Assembly: GCA_022839745.1 (NCBI GenBank)
Contig: JALHJB010000017.1
Coordinates: forward strand, 1-55,105
Source of the DNA: Actinomycetes bacterium
Lineage (GTDB): Bacteria > Actinomycetota > Coriobacteriia > Anaerosomatales > Anaerosomataceae
Direction of reading: 5' to 3'
Length of the DNA stretch: 55,105 nucleotides
This document shows positions 23,951 through 31,952 of the stretch, in pieces. The notes below the pieces were generated by a model. The model did no database searches. It saw nothing but the letters and a program-made list of their open reading frames with translations, and was not told the DNA's origin. Position numbers and translations under genes: made by a program. Numbering within the stretch: position 1 is the first letter of the stretch; every line of letters starts with the position of its first letter.

Positions 23951-24442
23951 GCCGGAATGCGTAGAAGTCGCGCGCCCGGGGTACACGATCTATACGACCG
24001 CTTCGTTCCCGAGCTGGATCGAGGTGATGGCATCGAGCCTGTGTGACGAGCTGGTTTTCCACCAGGGTGGCCGATGAAGGATCCCCCCGCTACGCGTGTG
24101 TGTGAGTCATGTCTCAGACATTCGAGGGTTCGGTACGTGTGTTGATCCTGTTCGTTCGACAATGCAAGTGCAGGACCGCGTATGCGAGCGGATACCGGGC
24201 ATAAGCCTCTGTGACCCGCGGGGGTGCGGCCGGGAGGCGGAAGCGTCTGCCAGGCCAAGAGCTCTCTAGGATGGCCCTTTGGAGGGGCGACTCGGGCGGT
24301 GCGACAGTCACCCTGGTGCGGCGATACCGGCGGCGGGTGCGCGGGACACGCGTACCCGCCGCTTCATCTCGAGTATCGGGCCGCTGTCCGAACCCGTCTC
24401 AGATGTTATACTCTCCGTCTGCCAGCCCCGTGGGGCCGGCAC
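23951..24442. other. 492-base stretch without a recognisable gene
   Basis: No open frame here resembles a protein and no known RNA motif is apparent. I looked for a T-arm and long variable arm of tRNA-Sec and for the SRP RNA core and found neither. Visible items are the palindrome ATGTCT-C-AGACAT (24109-24121) and the tRNA-Ala promoter at its right end. Composition is less biased than in the flanking genes, as expected for non-coding or decayed sequence. Confidence 0.5.
24384..24412 (+). promoter_or_regulatory. Promoter of tRNA-Ala
   Basis: TGT-TATACT (24404-24412) is an extended -10 element, with a weak -35-like CTGTCC at 24384-24389. The start would fall near 24419, about 24 bases before the mature tRNA. 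Confidence 0.6.
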
Positions 24443-24517
24443 GGGCGAGTGGCGCAACGGGAGCGCACCTGCTTTGCACGCAGGGGGTTGTCGGTTCGAA
24501 TCCGATCTCGTCCACCA
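24443..24517 (+). tRNA. tRNA-Ala (anticodon UGC)
   Basis: A 75-base cloverleaf with acceptor arms GGGCGAG and CTCGTCC, encoded CCA at 24515-24517, and T-loop TTCGAAT. The third acceptor pair is G3-U70, the identity element of alanyl-tRNA synthetase. The anticodon stem CCTGC/GCAGG encloses TTTGCAC, giving TGC at 24475-24477. Confidence 0.97.
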
Positions 24518-24526
24518 GCTGATGAG

Positions 24527-24559
24527 ACGGCCGGTCGTCTCTTGCAGATGACCGGCCGT
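24527..24559 (+). terminator. Hairpin after tRNA-Ala
   Basis: ACGGCCGGTC (24527-24536) pairs perfectly with GACCGGCCGT (24550-24559) around a 13-base loop. Only two T residues follow, so termination may be partial. Confidence 0.6.
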
Positions 24560-24704
24560 TCGCATCCGGGACCGAACGTCGAGCACCCCCGCGTGTTTGG
24601 GCTCCGGCGTGCACGGGTAGCCTCCCGGTGGCCGTCGTTGCACCACAGCCGGCAGGCCATCATCGGTCCGATCCGGAGTGTTTCGACGCAGGGGTGGGGG
24701 TTCC

Positions 24705-25643
24705 ATGAGCAGTATCGTCGAGGTGCGCGCACTGACGAAGCGGTTCGACGAGCTCGTTGCTGTAAACGACGTATCGTTCTCCATCGAAGAAGGCGAGGTG
24801 TTCGGCCTCCTCGGGCCCAATGGCGCGGGCAAGACGACCACGATCTCGATGGTGTCGTGTCTGATCGAGCCGACCTCGGGAACCATCGTGGTCAACGGAC
24901 ATGACTCCGCCCGCGAGCCTGGCGCCCTCAAAGCCGCACTTGGCGTGGTGCCGCAGGAGATCGCGCTCTATCCAACGCTCACCGCAGCCGAGAACCTGCG
25001 GTTCTGGGGCAGCATGTATGGCCTGCGTGGAGACGCGCTCAAGAGCGCCGTTGCCGATGCTCTCGAGCTTGCGGGGCTGGCGGACCGCGCGAAGGAGCGT
25101 GTCGAGAAGTACTCCGGGGGCATGAAGCGGCGCATCAACATAGCCGCCGGGATCCTGCACAAGCCGCGGGTGCTCCTCATGGACGAGCCCACCGTGGGCA
25201 TCGACCCCCAGAGCCGCAATCACATCCTCGAAACGGTCAAGGACCTTAACGCCGCCGGGATGACCGTGCTCTACACGAGCCACTACATGGAGGAGGTCGA
25301 GTACCTCTGCGACCGCATCGCGATCATGGACCACGGCGTGATCATCGCCGAGGGGACCCTGAACGAACTCCGTGACGTGGTGGGTGGCATGGACGTGGTG
25401 GCGGTGAAGGTTGCGGGCGTCACCTCGGAGGTGCTTGAACGCGTGCGTGCGATCGAGGGCGTGGAGGGGGTGGAGAGCGTGGAGGACGCGCTCGAGGTGC
25501 TCACCCGCAGCAGCGGGTCGATCATGGGCCGCCTCGTATCCACGCTCGAGAGCGAGGGCGCGCACGTGACCTCGGTATCGGTTACCGAGCCTAACCTGGA
25601 AAGCGTCTTCCTGCATCTCACCGGCAAGAGCTTGCGGGACTGA
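24705..25643 (+). CDS. ABC transporter ATP-binding protein
   Basis: A 312-residue ABC ATPase of the drug/Na+ exporter (DrrA/NatA/CcmA-like) type. Walker A is GPNGAGKTTT, the signature is SGGMKRR, Walker B is VLLMDEPTVGID, and the H-loop His is in YTSHYMEEVE. The last 90 residues are the accessory C-terminal domain of this subfamily. I chose ATG 24705, preceded by GGGGTGGGGG; the frame opens at 24678. The two permease genes follow with a 3-base gap and then a 4-base overlap, so all three form one operon and probably one exporter. The substrate is unknown. Confidence 0.92.
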   Translation: MSSIVEVRALTKRFDELVAVNDVSFSIEEGEVFGLLGPNGAGKTTTISMVSCLIEPTSGTIVVNGHDSAREPGALKAALGVVPQEIALYPTLTAAENLRFWGSMYGLRGDALKSAVADALELAGLADRAKERVEKYSGGMKRRINIAAGILHKPRVLLMDEPTVGIDPQSRNHILETVKDLNAAGMTVLYTSHYMEEVEYLCDRIAIMDHGVIIAEGTLNELRDVVGGMDVVAVKVAGVTSEVLERVRAIEGVEGVESVEDALEVLTRSSGSIMGRLVSTLESEGAHVTSVSVTEPNLESVFLHLTGKSLRD

Positions 25644-25646
25644 GCC

Positions 25647-26873
25647 ATGAGGAATCTATTCACCATCGCCGCCAAAGACACGCGAATCATGGTGCGCGAC
25701 CGTGCGGCGCTGCTTGTGATGCTCGCCATGCCGCTTGGCCTGATATTCATACTCGGCTCCGCGCTCGGCAATGTCGGCGAAGGCGATTCGCTCGACGCCG
25801 AGGTCGCGATCGTGAACCTGGATTCGGGGGACACCGGCGAACGCTTCGTTGACGGGCTGACGTCGGCCGAGGAGATCGACGCGGTCTTCAACATCCACGT
25901 GCGTGACGACGCCGACAAGGTCCGCACCGAGGTGGAGCGCGGGGACCTGACTGCCGCACTGATCATCCCCAAGGACCTGACGGACCGCATCACACGCGGT
26001 GAGCCAGCGCCGCTCGAGGTGCTGCAGGATCCCGGTTCTGCCGTGATCGCGGGTGTCTGGGCCGCCGTGGTGCGCGCGGGAGTGGCGCAGGCATCGGCGC
26101 AGATCGTTGCAGGCCATACGCTGGCCGAAGCGTTCGCCGCGCCGCTTTCGGCCGGACCGCCGTCCGGCGCCGACGCATCCAACGCGCTTCCCGGGGCCTC
26201 GCACGGTTCCCCGGGCGAGACGCAGGAGCTCGAGCTCGATGCCGTGCGCGTGAGCGAGCTCGATGTCGAGCTTGAGAAGGAGATCTCGATGATCTCCTTC
26301 TATGCTGCGGCGATGTCGGGGATGTTCCTGCTCTTCGGGGGGATGTTCGGTGCGTTCTCGTTCGTGCGCGAGCGCCGCGAACAGACCCTCGCGCGCATGA
26401 TGTCCACCCCCTCGAGCACGGCCGTCATCGTTGGTGGCAAGGCGCTCGGCGTGATGCTGATCGGCGTGCTGCAGTTCCTCGTGCTCCTGGCCGGCACGCG
26501 GTTGCTCTTCCAGGTCGACTGGGGCTCCGACGTGCTCGCGGTGGTGCTTGTCGGGTTCGCCGAGGTGCTTTCCGCCGCGGGCCTTGCGATGGCGCTCGCG
26601 GCGCTCGGCAAGACGGAGCGCGCGATCGGTGGAATCGCCCCCGCGTTCATCATGCTGTTCGCGGCGCTCGGCGGTGCGATGATCCCTGCCGAGCAGCTGC
26701 CGTCGTGGCTCCTTCCGGTGCAGGTGCTCTCGCCGGTGTACTGGACCGTCGAGTCGTTCCTGGAGCTCATGCGCGGCGGCGCGCTTGCCGATGTCCTGCC
26801 CAACATCGGTGCGGTGACAGCGATAGGCGTGGTCTTGCTGGGCTTCGGTGTGTGGCGGGTGAGGTACGAATGA
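25647..26873 (+). CDS. ABC-2 type permease, first subunit
   Basis: A 408-residue ABC-2 membrane protein. One N-terminal helix (LLVMLAMPLGLIFILGSALG) is followed by a large extracytoplasmic domain of about 190 residues, then five helices starting at MISFYAAAMSGMFLLFGGMF. The conserved element FVRERREQTLARMMSTPSS between helices 2 and 3 is typical of YhgE/NatB-type exporters and couples to the ATPase. It is translationally linked to the second permease through ATGA. The pair probably forms a heterodimer. Confidence 0.9.
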   Translation: MRNLFTIAAKDTRIMVRDRAALLVMLAMPLGLIFILGSALGNVGEGDSLDAEVAIVNLDSGDTGERFVDGLTSAEEIDAVFNIHVRDDADKVRTEVERGDLTAALIIPKDLTDRITRGEPAPLEVLQDPGSAVIAGVWAAVVRAGVAQASAQIVAGHTLAEAFAAPLSAGPPSGADASNALPGASHGSPGETQELELDAVRVSELDVELEKEISMISFYAAAMSGMFLLFGGMFGAFSFVRERREQTLARMMSTPSSTAVIVGGKALGVMLIGVLQFLVLLAGTRLLFQVDWGSDVLAVVLVGFAEVLSAAGLAMALAALGKTERAIGGIAPAFIMLFAALGGAMIPAEQLPSWLLPVQVLSPVYWTVESFLELMRGGALADVLPNIGAVTAIGVVLLGFGVWRVRYE

Positions 26874-28048
26874 TGCGCAAGATCCTCTCACTGGCACGGC
26901 TTAACGCCATACAGATCCTTCGCAATCCGGCCGAGGTGGTGGGCGTCATCGTGCTGCCGCTCGCGCTCACGATGCTCTTCGGCTCAGCGTTCGCGGCGGG
27001 GCAAGCGAGCGACATCCGTGTGCTGTTCGTGGACGAGGGCGCCTCAGTGTACTCGGCACAGGTCGGTGAGTTGATCGACGCCGAGGAGTCGCTGCGCATC
27101 GAGGGAGCTACGCGTGCGGAGGCCGAGGCCGAGGTCGCCTCGGGCGACGTGGGTGTCGCGGTGCTTGTGCCGCAGGGCTTTGCCGATGCGCTTGAGGGCG
27201 GCGACGCGACGATCGAAGTGATGCGCAACCCCGATTCACAGAGCGGGTTCGCGATCGTGTCGGTGGTACAGGGCATCGCAACACGCATGTCGGGCAACGC
27301 AGCGGCCGCCCGGGTCATCAGCGCGGTCCCGGTGTTGAACGCGGACTTCGACGATGTCTACCAGACAGCCGACGCGAAGTGGTCCCCTCAGCCGCCGGTG
27401 TATGCCGAGGCCAGCCAGGTGGTCGCCTCGGAGGTGCGCGGTGACAGCGTGACCGCCGAGGGCGCCACATTGAGCTCCATCGGATTCACCGTGTGGTTCG
27501 TCCTGTTCATGACGTTCGGGAGCGTCGGCGGGATCCTTGAGGAGCGCGAGCAGGGCACCCTGCGCCGCCTGATGGTGGCGCCGGTGAGCAGGACCACCAT
27601 CCTCTCGGGCAAGGTCGTGGGCACGGTCGTCGCCGCGGCGGTGCAGGCGCTCATCCTGGTGCTGGTCGGAGCGTTCGGCTTCGGCGTGCCGTGGGGCACC
27701 GACCCGATCGCCGTGGTGATGGTGCTCGGCGCGTACATCCTTGCGGGAACCGGACTTGCCGTGATGGTTTCGGCGCTGGTACGCACGCGCGACCAAATGA
27801 GCGGCCTGTCGCCGCTGATATCGACAGCGCTGGCCATGGTGGGCGGGTGCTTGTGGCCGCTTGAGATCGTGTCGCCGTTCATGCAGACGGTCGCCAAGCT
27901 AACGCCGACAGGCTGGGCGGTCATGGGGCTTACTGACGTGGTCTTCCGCAACCAGGGGGTCGAGGCGGCCGTGGTGCCCACGCTCGTGCTCCTGGGATTT
28001 GCGGGTGTGATGCTGGGTATCGGCGTTATGATGCTGAAGTTCGAGTAG
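26870..28048 (+). CDS. ABC-2 type permease, second subunit
   Basis: A 392-residue paralogue of the preceding permease with the same plan: an N-terminal helix with VIVLPLALTMLFGSAFA, an external domain of about 170 residues, and five C-terminal helices. It has the matching element GGILEEREQGTLRRLMVAPVS. The start is ATG 26870, overlapping the previous stop; ATG 26873 is equally possible. A hairpin follows the stop, ending the operon. Confidence 0.9.
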   Translation: MMRKILSLARLNAIQILRNPAEVVGVIVLPLALTMLFGSAFAAGQASDIRVLFVDEGASVYSAQVGELIDAEESLRIEGATRAEAEAEVASGDVGVAVLVPQGFADALEGGDATIEVMRNPDSQSGFAIVSVVQGIATRMSGNAAAARVISAVPVLNADFDDVYQTADAKWSPQPPVYAEASQVVASEVRGDSVTAEGATLSSIGFTVWFVLFMTFGSVGGILEEREQGTLRRLMVAPVSRTTILSGKVVGTVVAAAVQALILVLVGAFGFGVPWGTDPIAVVMVLGAYILAGTGLAVMVSALVRTRDQMSGLSPLISTALAMVGGCLWPLEIVSPFMQTVAKLTPTGWAVMGLTDVVFRNQGVEAAVVPTLVLLGFAGVMLGIGVMMLKFE

Positions 28049-28080
28049 CGACGGCACTCCGCCGGACTGCCGCTGTCGCT
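28047..28080 (+). terminator. Imperfect hairpin after the ABC operon
   Basis: AGCGAC-GGCA pairs with TGCC-GTCGCT, with a three-base bulge on the right arm. There is no clear T-run. It begins at the stop codon of the second permease. Confidence 0.45.
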
Positions 28081-28117
28081 TCAGCCTCAGCCGAAAGGCG
28101 CGTATGGATGCCCGCCC

Positions 28118-29017
28118 ATGTCCGAGATGAACATCACTGAGCCCCGCCCGCGGACCGCTCTGGCCATCGGCATCACGTTGCTCCTGTGGTCATCAGCGTT
28201 CGCCGCGATCAAGGTGGGCCTGCGGTGCTATACGCCGGGCGAGGTGGCGCTTCTTCGCTTCGGTACCGCGTCCCTCGTGCTGGGCGGATACGCGCTCGTC
28301 ACGCGCATGCCGCTTCCCGCCCGTGAGGACACCGGGCGTATCGCGCTCGCCGGCTTCCTCGGCATCACCGTGTACCACGTGGCGCTCAACTACGGGGAGC
28401 AGACCGTCAGCGCTGGAGCGGCAAGTCTGATCATCGCGTCAGCCCCCGTTTTCACCGCGGGGCTCGCGTCGCTCTTCCTCGGCGAGCGGTTGAGCTTCTG
28501 GGGATGGGTGGGTATCGCGATCGCGTTCGCCGGGGTCGCGATGATCGCGTTCGGCGAGGGCGGCAACGGGATGCGGCTCGAACCGGGCGCCGCGCTCATC
28601 CTGCTGTCCGCGATCGTAACGGCCGCCTACTCGATCCTCTCCAAGCCCCTGCTTTCCAGATATCGGCCGCTGGCCTTCACCACCTACGTCATCTGGGCAG
28701 GCACGCTGCCCATGCTGGTGTGGGCGCCCGGACTGCTCCAGCGCATGCCCAACGCATCGCTGGACTCCACCCTCTCCGTGGTGTATCTGGGGGTGTTCCC
28801 CGCGGCTATCGCGTACCTGTTCTGGTCGTATGCGCTGGCGCGCATGCCCGCTTCGGCACTCGCCACCTTCCTCTACCTGTCACCGGTGTCCGCGATCGTG
28901 ATCGCGTTCATCTGGATCGGCGAGGTGCCGGCGCCGCTCGCTCTGGTGGGCGGTGTGGTGGCGATCGCCGGCGTCGCTGTCACGAACACGCTGGGGCGGC
29001 GCGTGCTATCGTCATAG
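28118..29017 (+). CDS. EamA/DMT family transporter
   Basis: A 299-residue protein with ten predicted helices arranged as two EamA repeats. The first repeat has LLLWSSAFAAIKVGLR and the second begins near PGAALILLSAIVTAAYSILS. Each repeat ends with a conserved stretch, GERLSFWGWVGIAIAFAGV in the first and GEVPAPLALVGGVVAIAGV in the second. DMT members export amino acids or metabolites; the substrate cannot be told. ATG 28127 is an alternative start. It stands alone between the ABC operon and the kinase-like gene. Confidence 0.9.
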   Translation: MSEMNITEPRPRTALAIGITLLLWSSAFAAIKVGLRCYTPGEVALLRFGTASLVLGGYALVTRMPLPAREDTGRIALAGFLGITVYHVALNYGEQTVSAGAASLIIASAPVFTAGLASLFLGERLSFWGWVGIAIAFAGVAMIAFGEGGNGMRLEPGAALILLSAIVTAAYSILSKPLLSRYRPLAFTTYVIWAGTLPMLVWAPGLLQRMPNASLDSTLSVVYLGVFPAAIAYLFWSYALARMPASALATFLYLSPVSAIVIAFIWIGEVPAPLALVGGVVAIAGVAVTNTLGRRVLSS

Positions 29018-29047
29018 ATGCAGCGCACACACGAAGGGAGACCTGAA

Positions 29048-31069
29048 GTGTCAGCACAGGAGGTTCGGTCAGACGCTCAGCCTGCGAGCGATGGCCGCGA
29101 GCCGCCTGCGCGTCCAGCGTTACAGGTCCTCCTCGATGCGCTCGCGATCCCCGCGCTTGTCCTGAACGCGGACGGAAGCGTTGGCATGCACAACGCACCG
29201 GCGGCGTCGCTGCTCACGTTGGGACCCGACAAGTCGCTCGGTCTGCACGTTCACGACGGCACTGATCTGTGGACAGTCATAAGCGCACGCGCCGACGAGG
29301 CGAATCCCCCGTTCGACCTTCACTTCAAGCTGCGCGTCGCCGATGGCCAGGTCTCCGACATGACGCTGCTCATCGCTCCCCTCCGTGCCGTGGGAGGCTC
29401 GCTCGGCGGGGCGATCATCATGGTGCTCGATGCGCTTGCGACCCGCGTTCGGGGGCTTGCGGCAGTAGACGCAGGCGCCCCCAGCGGCGGGCTCACCGCG
29501 CTGGTCCAGCGGCTTGGCGAACTCACGGGGGCGAGCAGCACGTTCGTGATCGAAGTAGGCCGTGGCTTCGGCGCGGAGGCGGCTGTCGTCGCCTCGTGGA
29601 GTCGCGACGCCGCCGCCTTGCCTGTCGGACCGCTCGACGTTCGCGGCACCCCCTCGGACGCCTTCGCGGGACGCCGCTTCGTCTGCATACCTGAGGGGCT
29701 GCAGGACGCCTATCCGTCAGACGGGCTGTTCCGCGATGAGGGATACGAGGCCTACGCGGGCGTTGTGCTGCTCGATGGCATGGGCGAGCAGGTCGGCGTC
29801 ATGGCCGCACTGTGGCACGCGCCGATCGTCGACGTCCCCGCCGTCACGGCGGTCTTCACCATCACGTCGGTGTGGGCCACACGGCTGCTGCGCGATCTCA
29901 TCGCCCAGCGGGAGCTCCGGGAGAGCGAGCAGCGGTACAGCGCCGTTTTCGAGGGGAGCGCGGTGCCGATCCTGCTGGTCGACCCGGAGACCACCCAGGT
30001 GGTTGACGCCAACCCGGCCGCCTGCGACTTCTACGGGTACACGCGCGACGAGCTCCTCACGATGAGCGCTCTTCAGACCGACGCGCACTCGGCCGAGATG
30101 GTCCACGCCGAGTTCAAGCGGGCGGCGGCCGGCGCCAGGGTGCGGTTTGCGAGCAAGCATCTGCTTTCCGAGGGCAAGATCCGCGACGTCGAGATCAGCG
30201 TGGGGCCGATCAACGTTGGTGGGCATCAGCTCCTGTACTTAATGATACATGACATAACAGAACGCAAGCTGATGGAGTCGGAGCTCGAGCGCTCGAAGCG
30301 CAACCTCGAGTTCATCGTGGGACAGCGCACCGAAGACCTGCTGCGTACGAACGCGGAGCTCCAGCAGGCGTCGATGGCGCGCGATATGGTGTTCGCGAGC
30401 CTTGCGCGCGAGCTTCGCACGTCGCTCCAGACGATCACCGGCTTCTCTGACGTCCTTCTGCGCGGAACGGCCGGTAGCTTGAACGAGGAGCAGCGGCGGC
30501 AGATCGAGATGATCGCCGCTGCGGGCCGTGAGCTCTCGGGATACGCCACCTCGCTCCTGGAGTCCGGACGGGCCGAGACCAGCAGGGTCGGACTCGAGCC
30601 GGAGGTGTTCGATCTGGTCGGACTCGTGGAGTCGGTGTTGTTCGGCTTGTCGTCCTTCGCCGAGGAGAAGCGGCTGACGCTCAGGATGGTCGCCGAGGAG
30701 CGCCCGGTGGAGATATGCACGGACCGGTTCATGTGTCAGCAGATACTGCTGAACCTGCTGTCCAACGCCATCCGCTACACGGAGCGCGGCGGAGTCACCG
30801 TCACGGTTGCGCGCTTGGACGACCACCGCTGTTCGGTGGCGGTGTCGGACACCGGTCCGGGCATCGAACGGGGCCGCGTGGAGACGCTCTTCCAGGGGCC
30901 GGAGATCCACACGGCGGCGGCGGGTATCGGCCTGCCTGCGAGCATGCGCACGGCGGACCTCCTGAAAGGCACGATCGAGGTCGAGAGCACGCCCGGTCGA
31001 GGCTCTGTCTTCACGCTGGTACTACCCACATCGGCGATCGGCGACTGCGAACCTTCCGCTACGCCGTGA
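29048..31069 (+). CDS. PAS/GAF sensor with a histidine-kinase domain lacking the phospho-acceptor His
   Basis: A 673-residue soluble sensor. It has an N-terminal PAS-like domain (about 25-135), a GAF-like region (about 150-285), a second PAS domain (RESEQRYSAVFEGSAVP, about 290-410), a coiled linker, and a HisKA/HATPase module. The ATPase boxes are intact: NLLSNAIRYT, DTGPGIE, GIGLPAS. The H-box, normally SHELRTPL, reads ARELRTSLQ: the His is Arg454 and the Pro is Ser. The protein therefore cannot autophosphorylate in the usual way. GTG 29048 is preferred (AAGGGAG upstream) over ATG 29018. No response regulator gene lies next to it. Confidence 0.88.
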   Translation: MSAQEVRSDAQPASDGREPPARPALQVLLDALAIPALVLNADGSVGMHNAPAASLLTLGPDKSLGLHVHDGTDLWTVISARADEANPPFDLHFKLRVADGQVSDMTLLIAPLRAVGGSLGGAIIMVLDALATRVRGLAAVDAGAPSGGLTALVQRLGELTGASSTFVIEVGRGFGAEAAVVASWSRDAAALPVGPLDVRGTPSDAFAGRRFVCIPEGLQDAYPSDGLFRDEGYEAYAGVVLLDGMGEQVGVMAALWHAPIVDVPAVTAVFTITSVWATRLLRDLIAQRELRESEQRYSAVFEGSAVPILLVDPETTQVVDANPAACDFYGYTRDELLTMSALQTDAHSAEMVHAEFKRAAAGARVRFASKHLLSEGKIRDVEISVGPINVGGHQLLYLMIHDITERKLMESELERSKRNLEFIVGQRTEDLLRTNAELQQASMARDMVFASLARELRTSLQTITGFSDVLLRGTAGSLNEEQRRQIEMIAAAGRELSGYATSLLESGRAETSRVGLEPEVFDLVGLVESVLFGLSSFAEEKRLTLRMVAEERPVEICTDRFMCQQILLNLLSNAIRYTERGGVTVTVARLDDHRCSVAVSDTGPGIERGRVETLFQGPEIHTAAAGIGLPASMRTADLLKGTIEVESTPGRGSVFTLVLPTSAIGDCEPSATP

Positions 31070-31892
31070 CCGGTGCCGTCTCTCGCGGCCGCTCCGCGAG
31101 GGAGAGCGCGCCGGTGGGGCACGCCGAGCGGCAGATGCCGCAGCCGTAGCACGCGTCCTCGTCCACCAGGGCCATCCGCCGGTCATCGAGCGCGATCGCC
31201 TCGAAGGGGCACCGATCGACACACGCCCCGCAGCCTGCGCACTCGTCGGCCTGCAGGCGTGCGAGATGCTCGCCCTTCCACATCGTCTGGTAGCCCAGCT
31301 GGAGCGTGGTCTTCATCGCCATGCAGCCGCTCGCGAGGTTGCAGTTGCAGATGGCGGCGATGAACGGCGACTTGAACGTCCATACCGAATGCATCAGGCC
31401 CTCGTCCTCAGCACGGCGGAGGACCGCCACGCCCTGCTCGCGTGTAAGGTGCTGGAACGCCGAGGTGTCCGGACCGCTCGCATAGTCGCGGAAGGCCTCG
31501 GCGAACAGGTCGTCCTGGGGCTTGACCGTCACGCCAAGGCAGTAGCCTCGCTCCGGGGCTCCCACGAAATGCCGGCAGACACATGGGAGCTGCGTGATCG
31601 ATGTGGCGATATCGAAGATGCGCTCGCACTCCTCGATCGGCACGGGCTGCCCGAAGTGGTCCGCGATCTGCCGGGGCCGGGCGAGCGCGGTGAACGCCGA
31701 GCGTATCGGTCGGAGGGCGGCCTTCACGACCTCCAGCAGCGGGATGTTGCGCTGCATGCGTCGATCGAAACCCGTGACGAAGTCGACCACGAACTCACGC
31801 AGCGCCGTGTCGTGCGTGATGTCGGCGGCGTAGTTCTCGGCCTGGAGGTACCACTTCTTGCCGTCACCGTGCTGAACGCAGAACTCGCACAT
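31059..31892 (-). CDS. 4Fe-4S dicluster ferredoxin-like protein
   Basis: A 277-residue protein. The C-terminal 60 residues hold two 4Fe-4S motifs, CAGCGACVDRCP and CYGCGICRSACP. The N terminus is MCEFCVQHGDGKKWYL, and other cysteine groups occur at PCVCRHF, YCLGVTV and ICNCNLASGC, so further metal or heme binding is possible. It most likely carries electrons or acts as a redox-responsive partner. GGGGGAG precedes the ATG. It follows the antiporter operon on the same strand with a 60-base gap and may be co-transcribed with it. Its 3' end overlaps the kinase-like gene by 11 bases. Confidence 0.88.
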   Translation of the reverse strand: MCEFCVQHGDGKKWYLQAENYAADITHDTALREFVVDFVTGFDRRMQRNIPLLEVVKAALRPIRSAFTALARPRQIADHFGQPVPIEECERIFDIATSITQLPCVCRHFVGAPERGYCLGVTVKPQDDLFAEAFRDYASGPDTSAFQHLTREQGVAVLRRAEDEGLMHSVWTFKSPFIAAICNCNLASGCMAMKTTLQLGYQTMWKGEHLARLQADECAGCGACVDRCPFEAIALDDRRMALVDEDACYGCGICRSACPTGALSLAERPRETAPVTA

Positions 31893-31952
31893 GGCGCTCC
31901 CCCGTCAGCCGTCACTCCAGTATCGCAGGCGTGGCGCGGGTCTGACCAGGCG

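Noticed and set aside
23951..24442. A tRNA-Sec (selC) or SRP RNA in the gene-free stretch
   Set aside because: No T-loop sequence with a matching acceptor arm and long variable arm, and no SRP core motif, could be found by eye.
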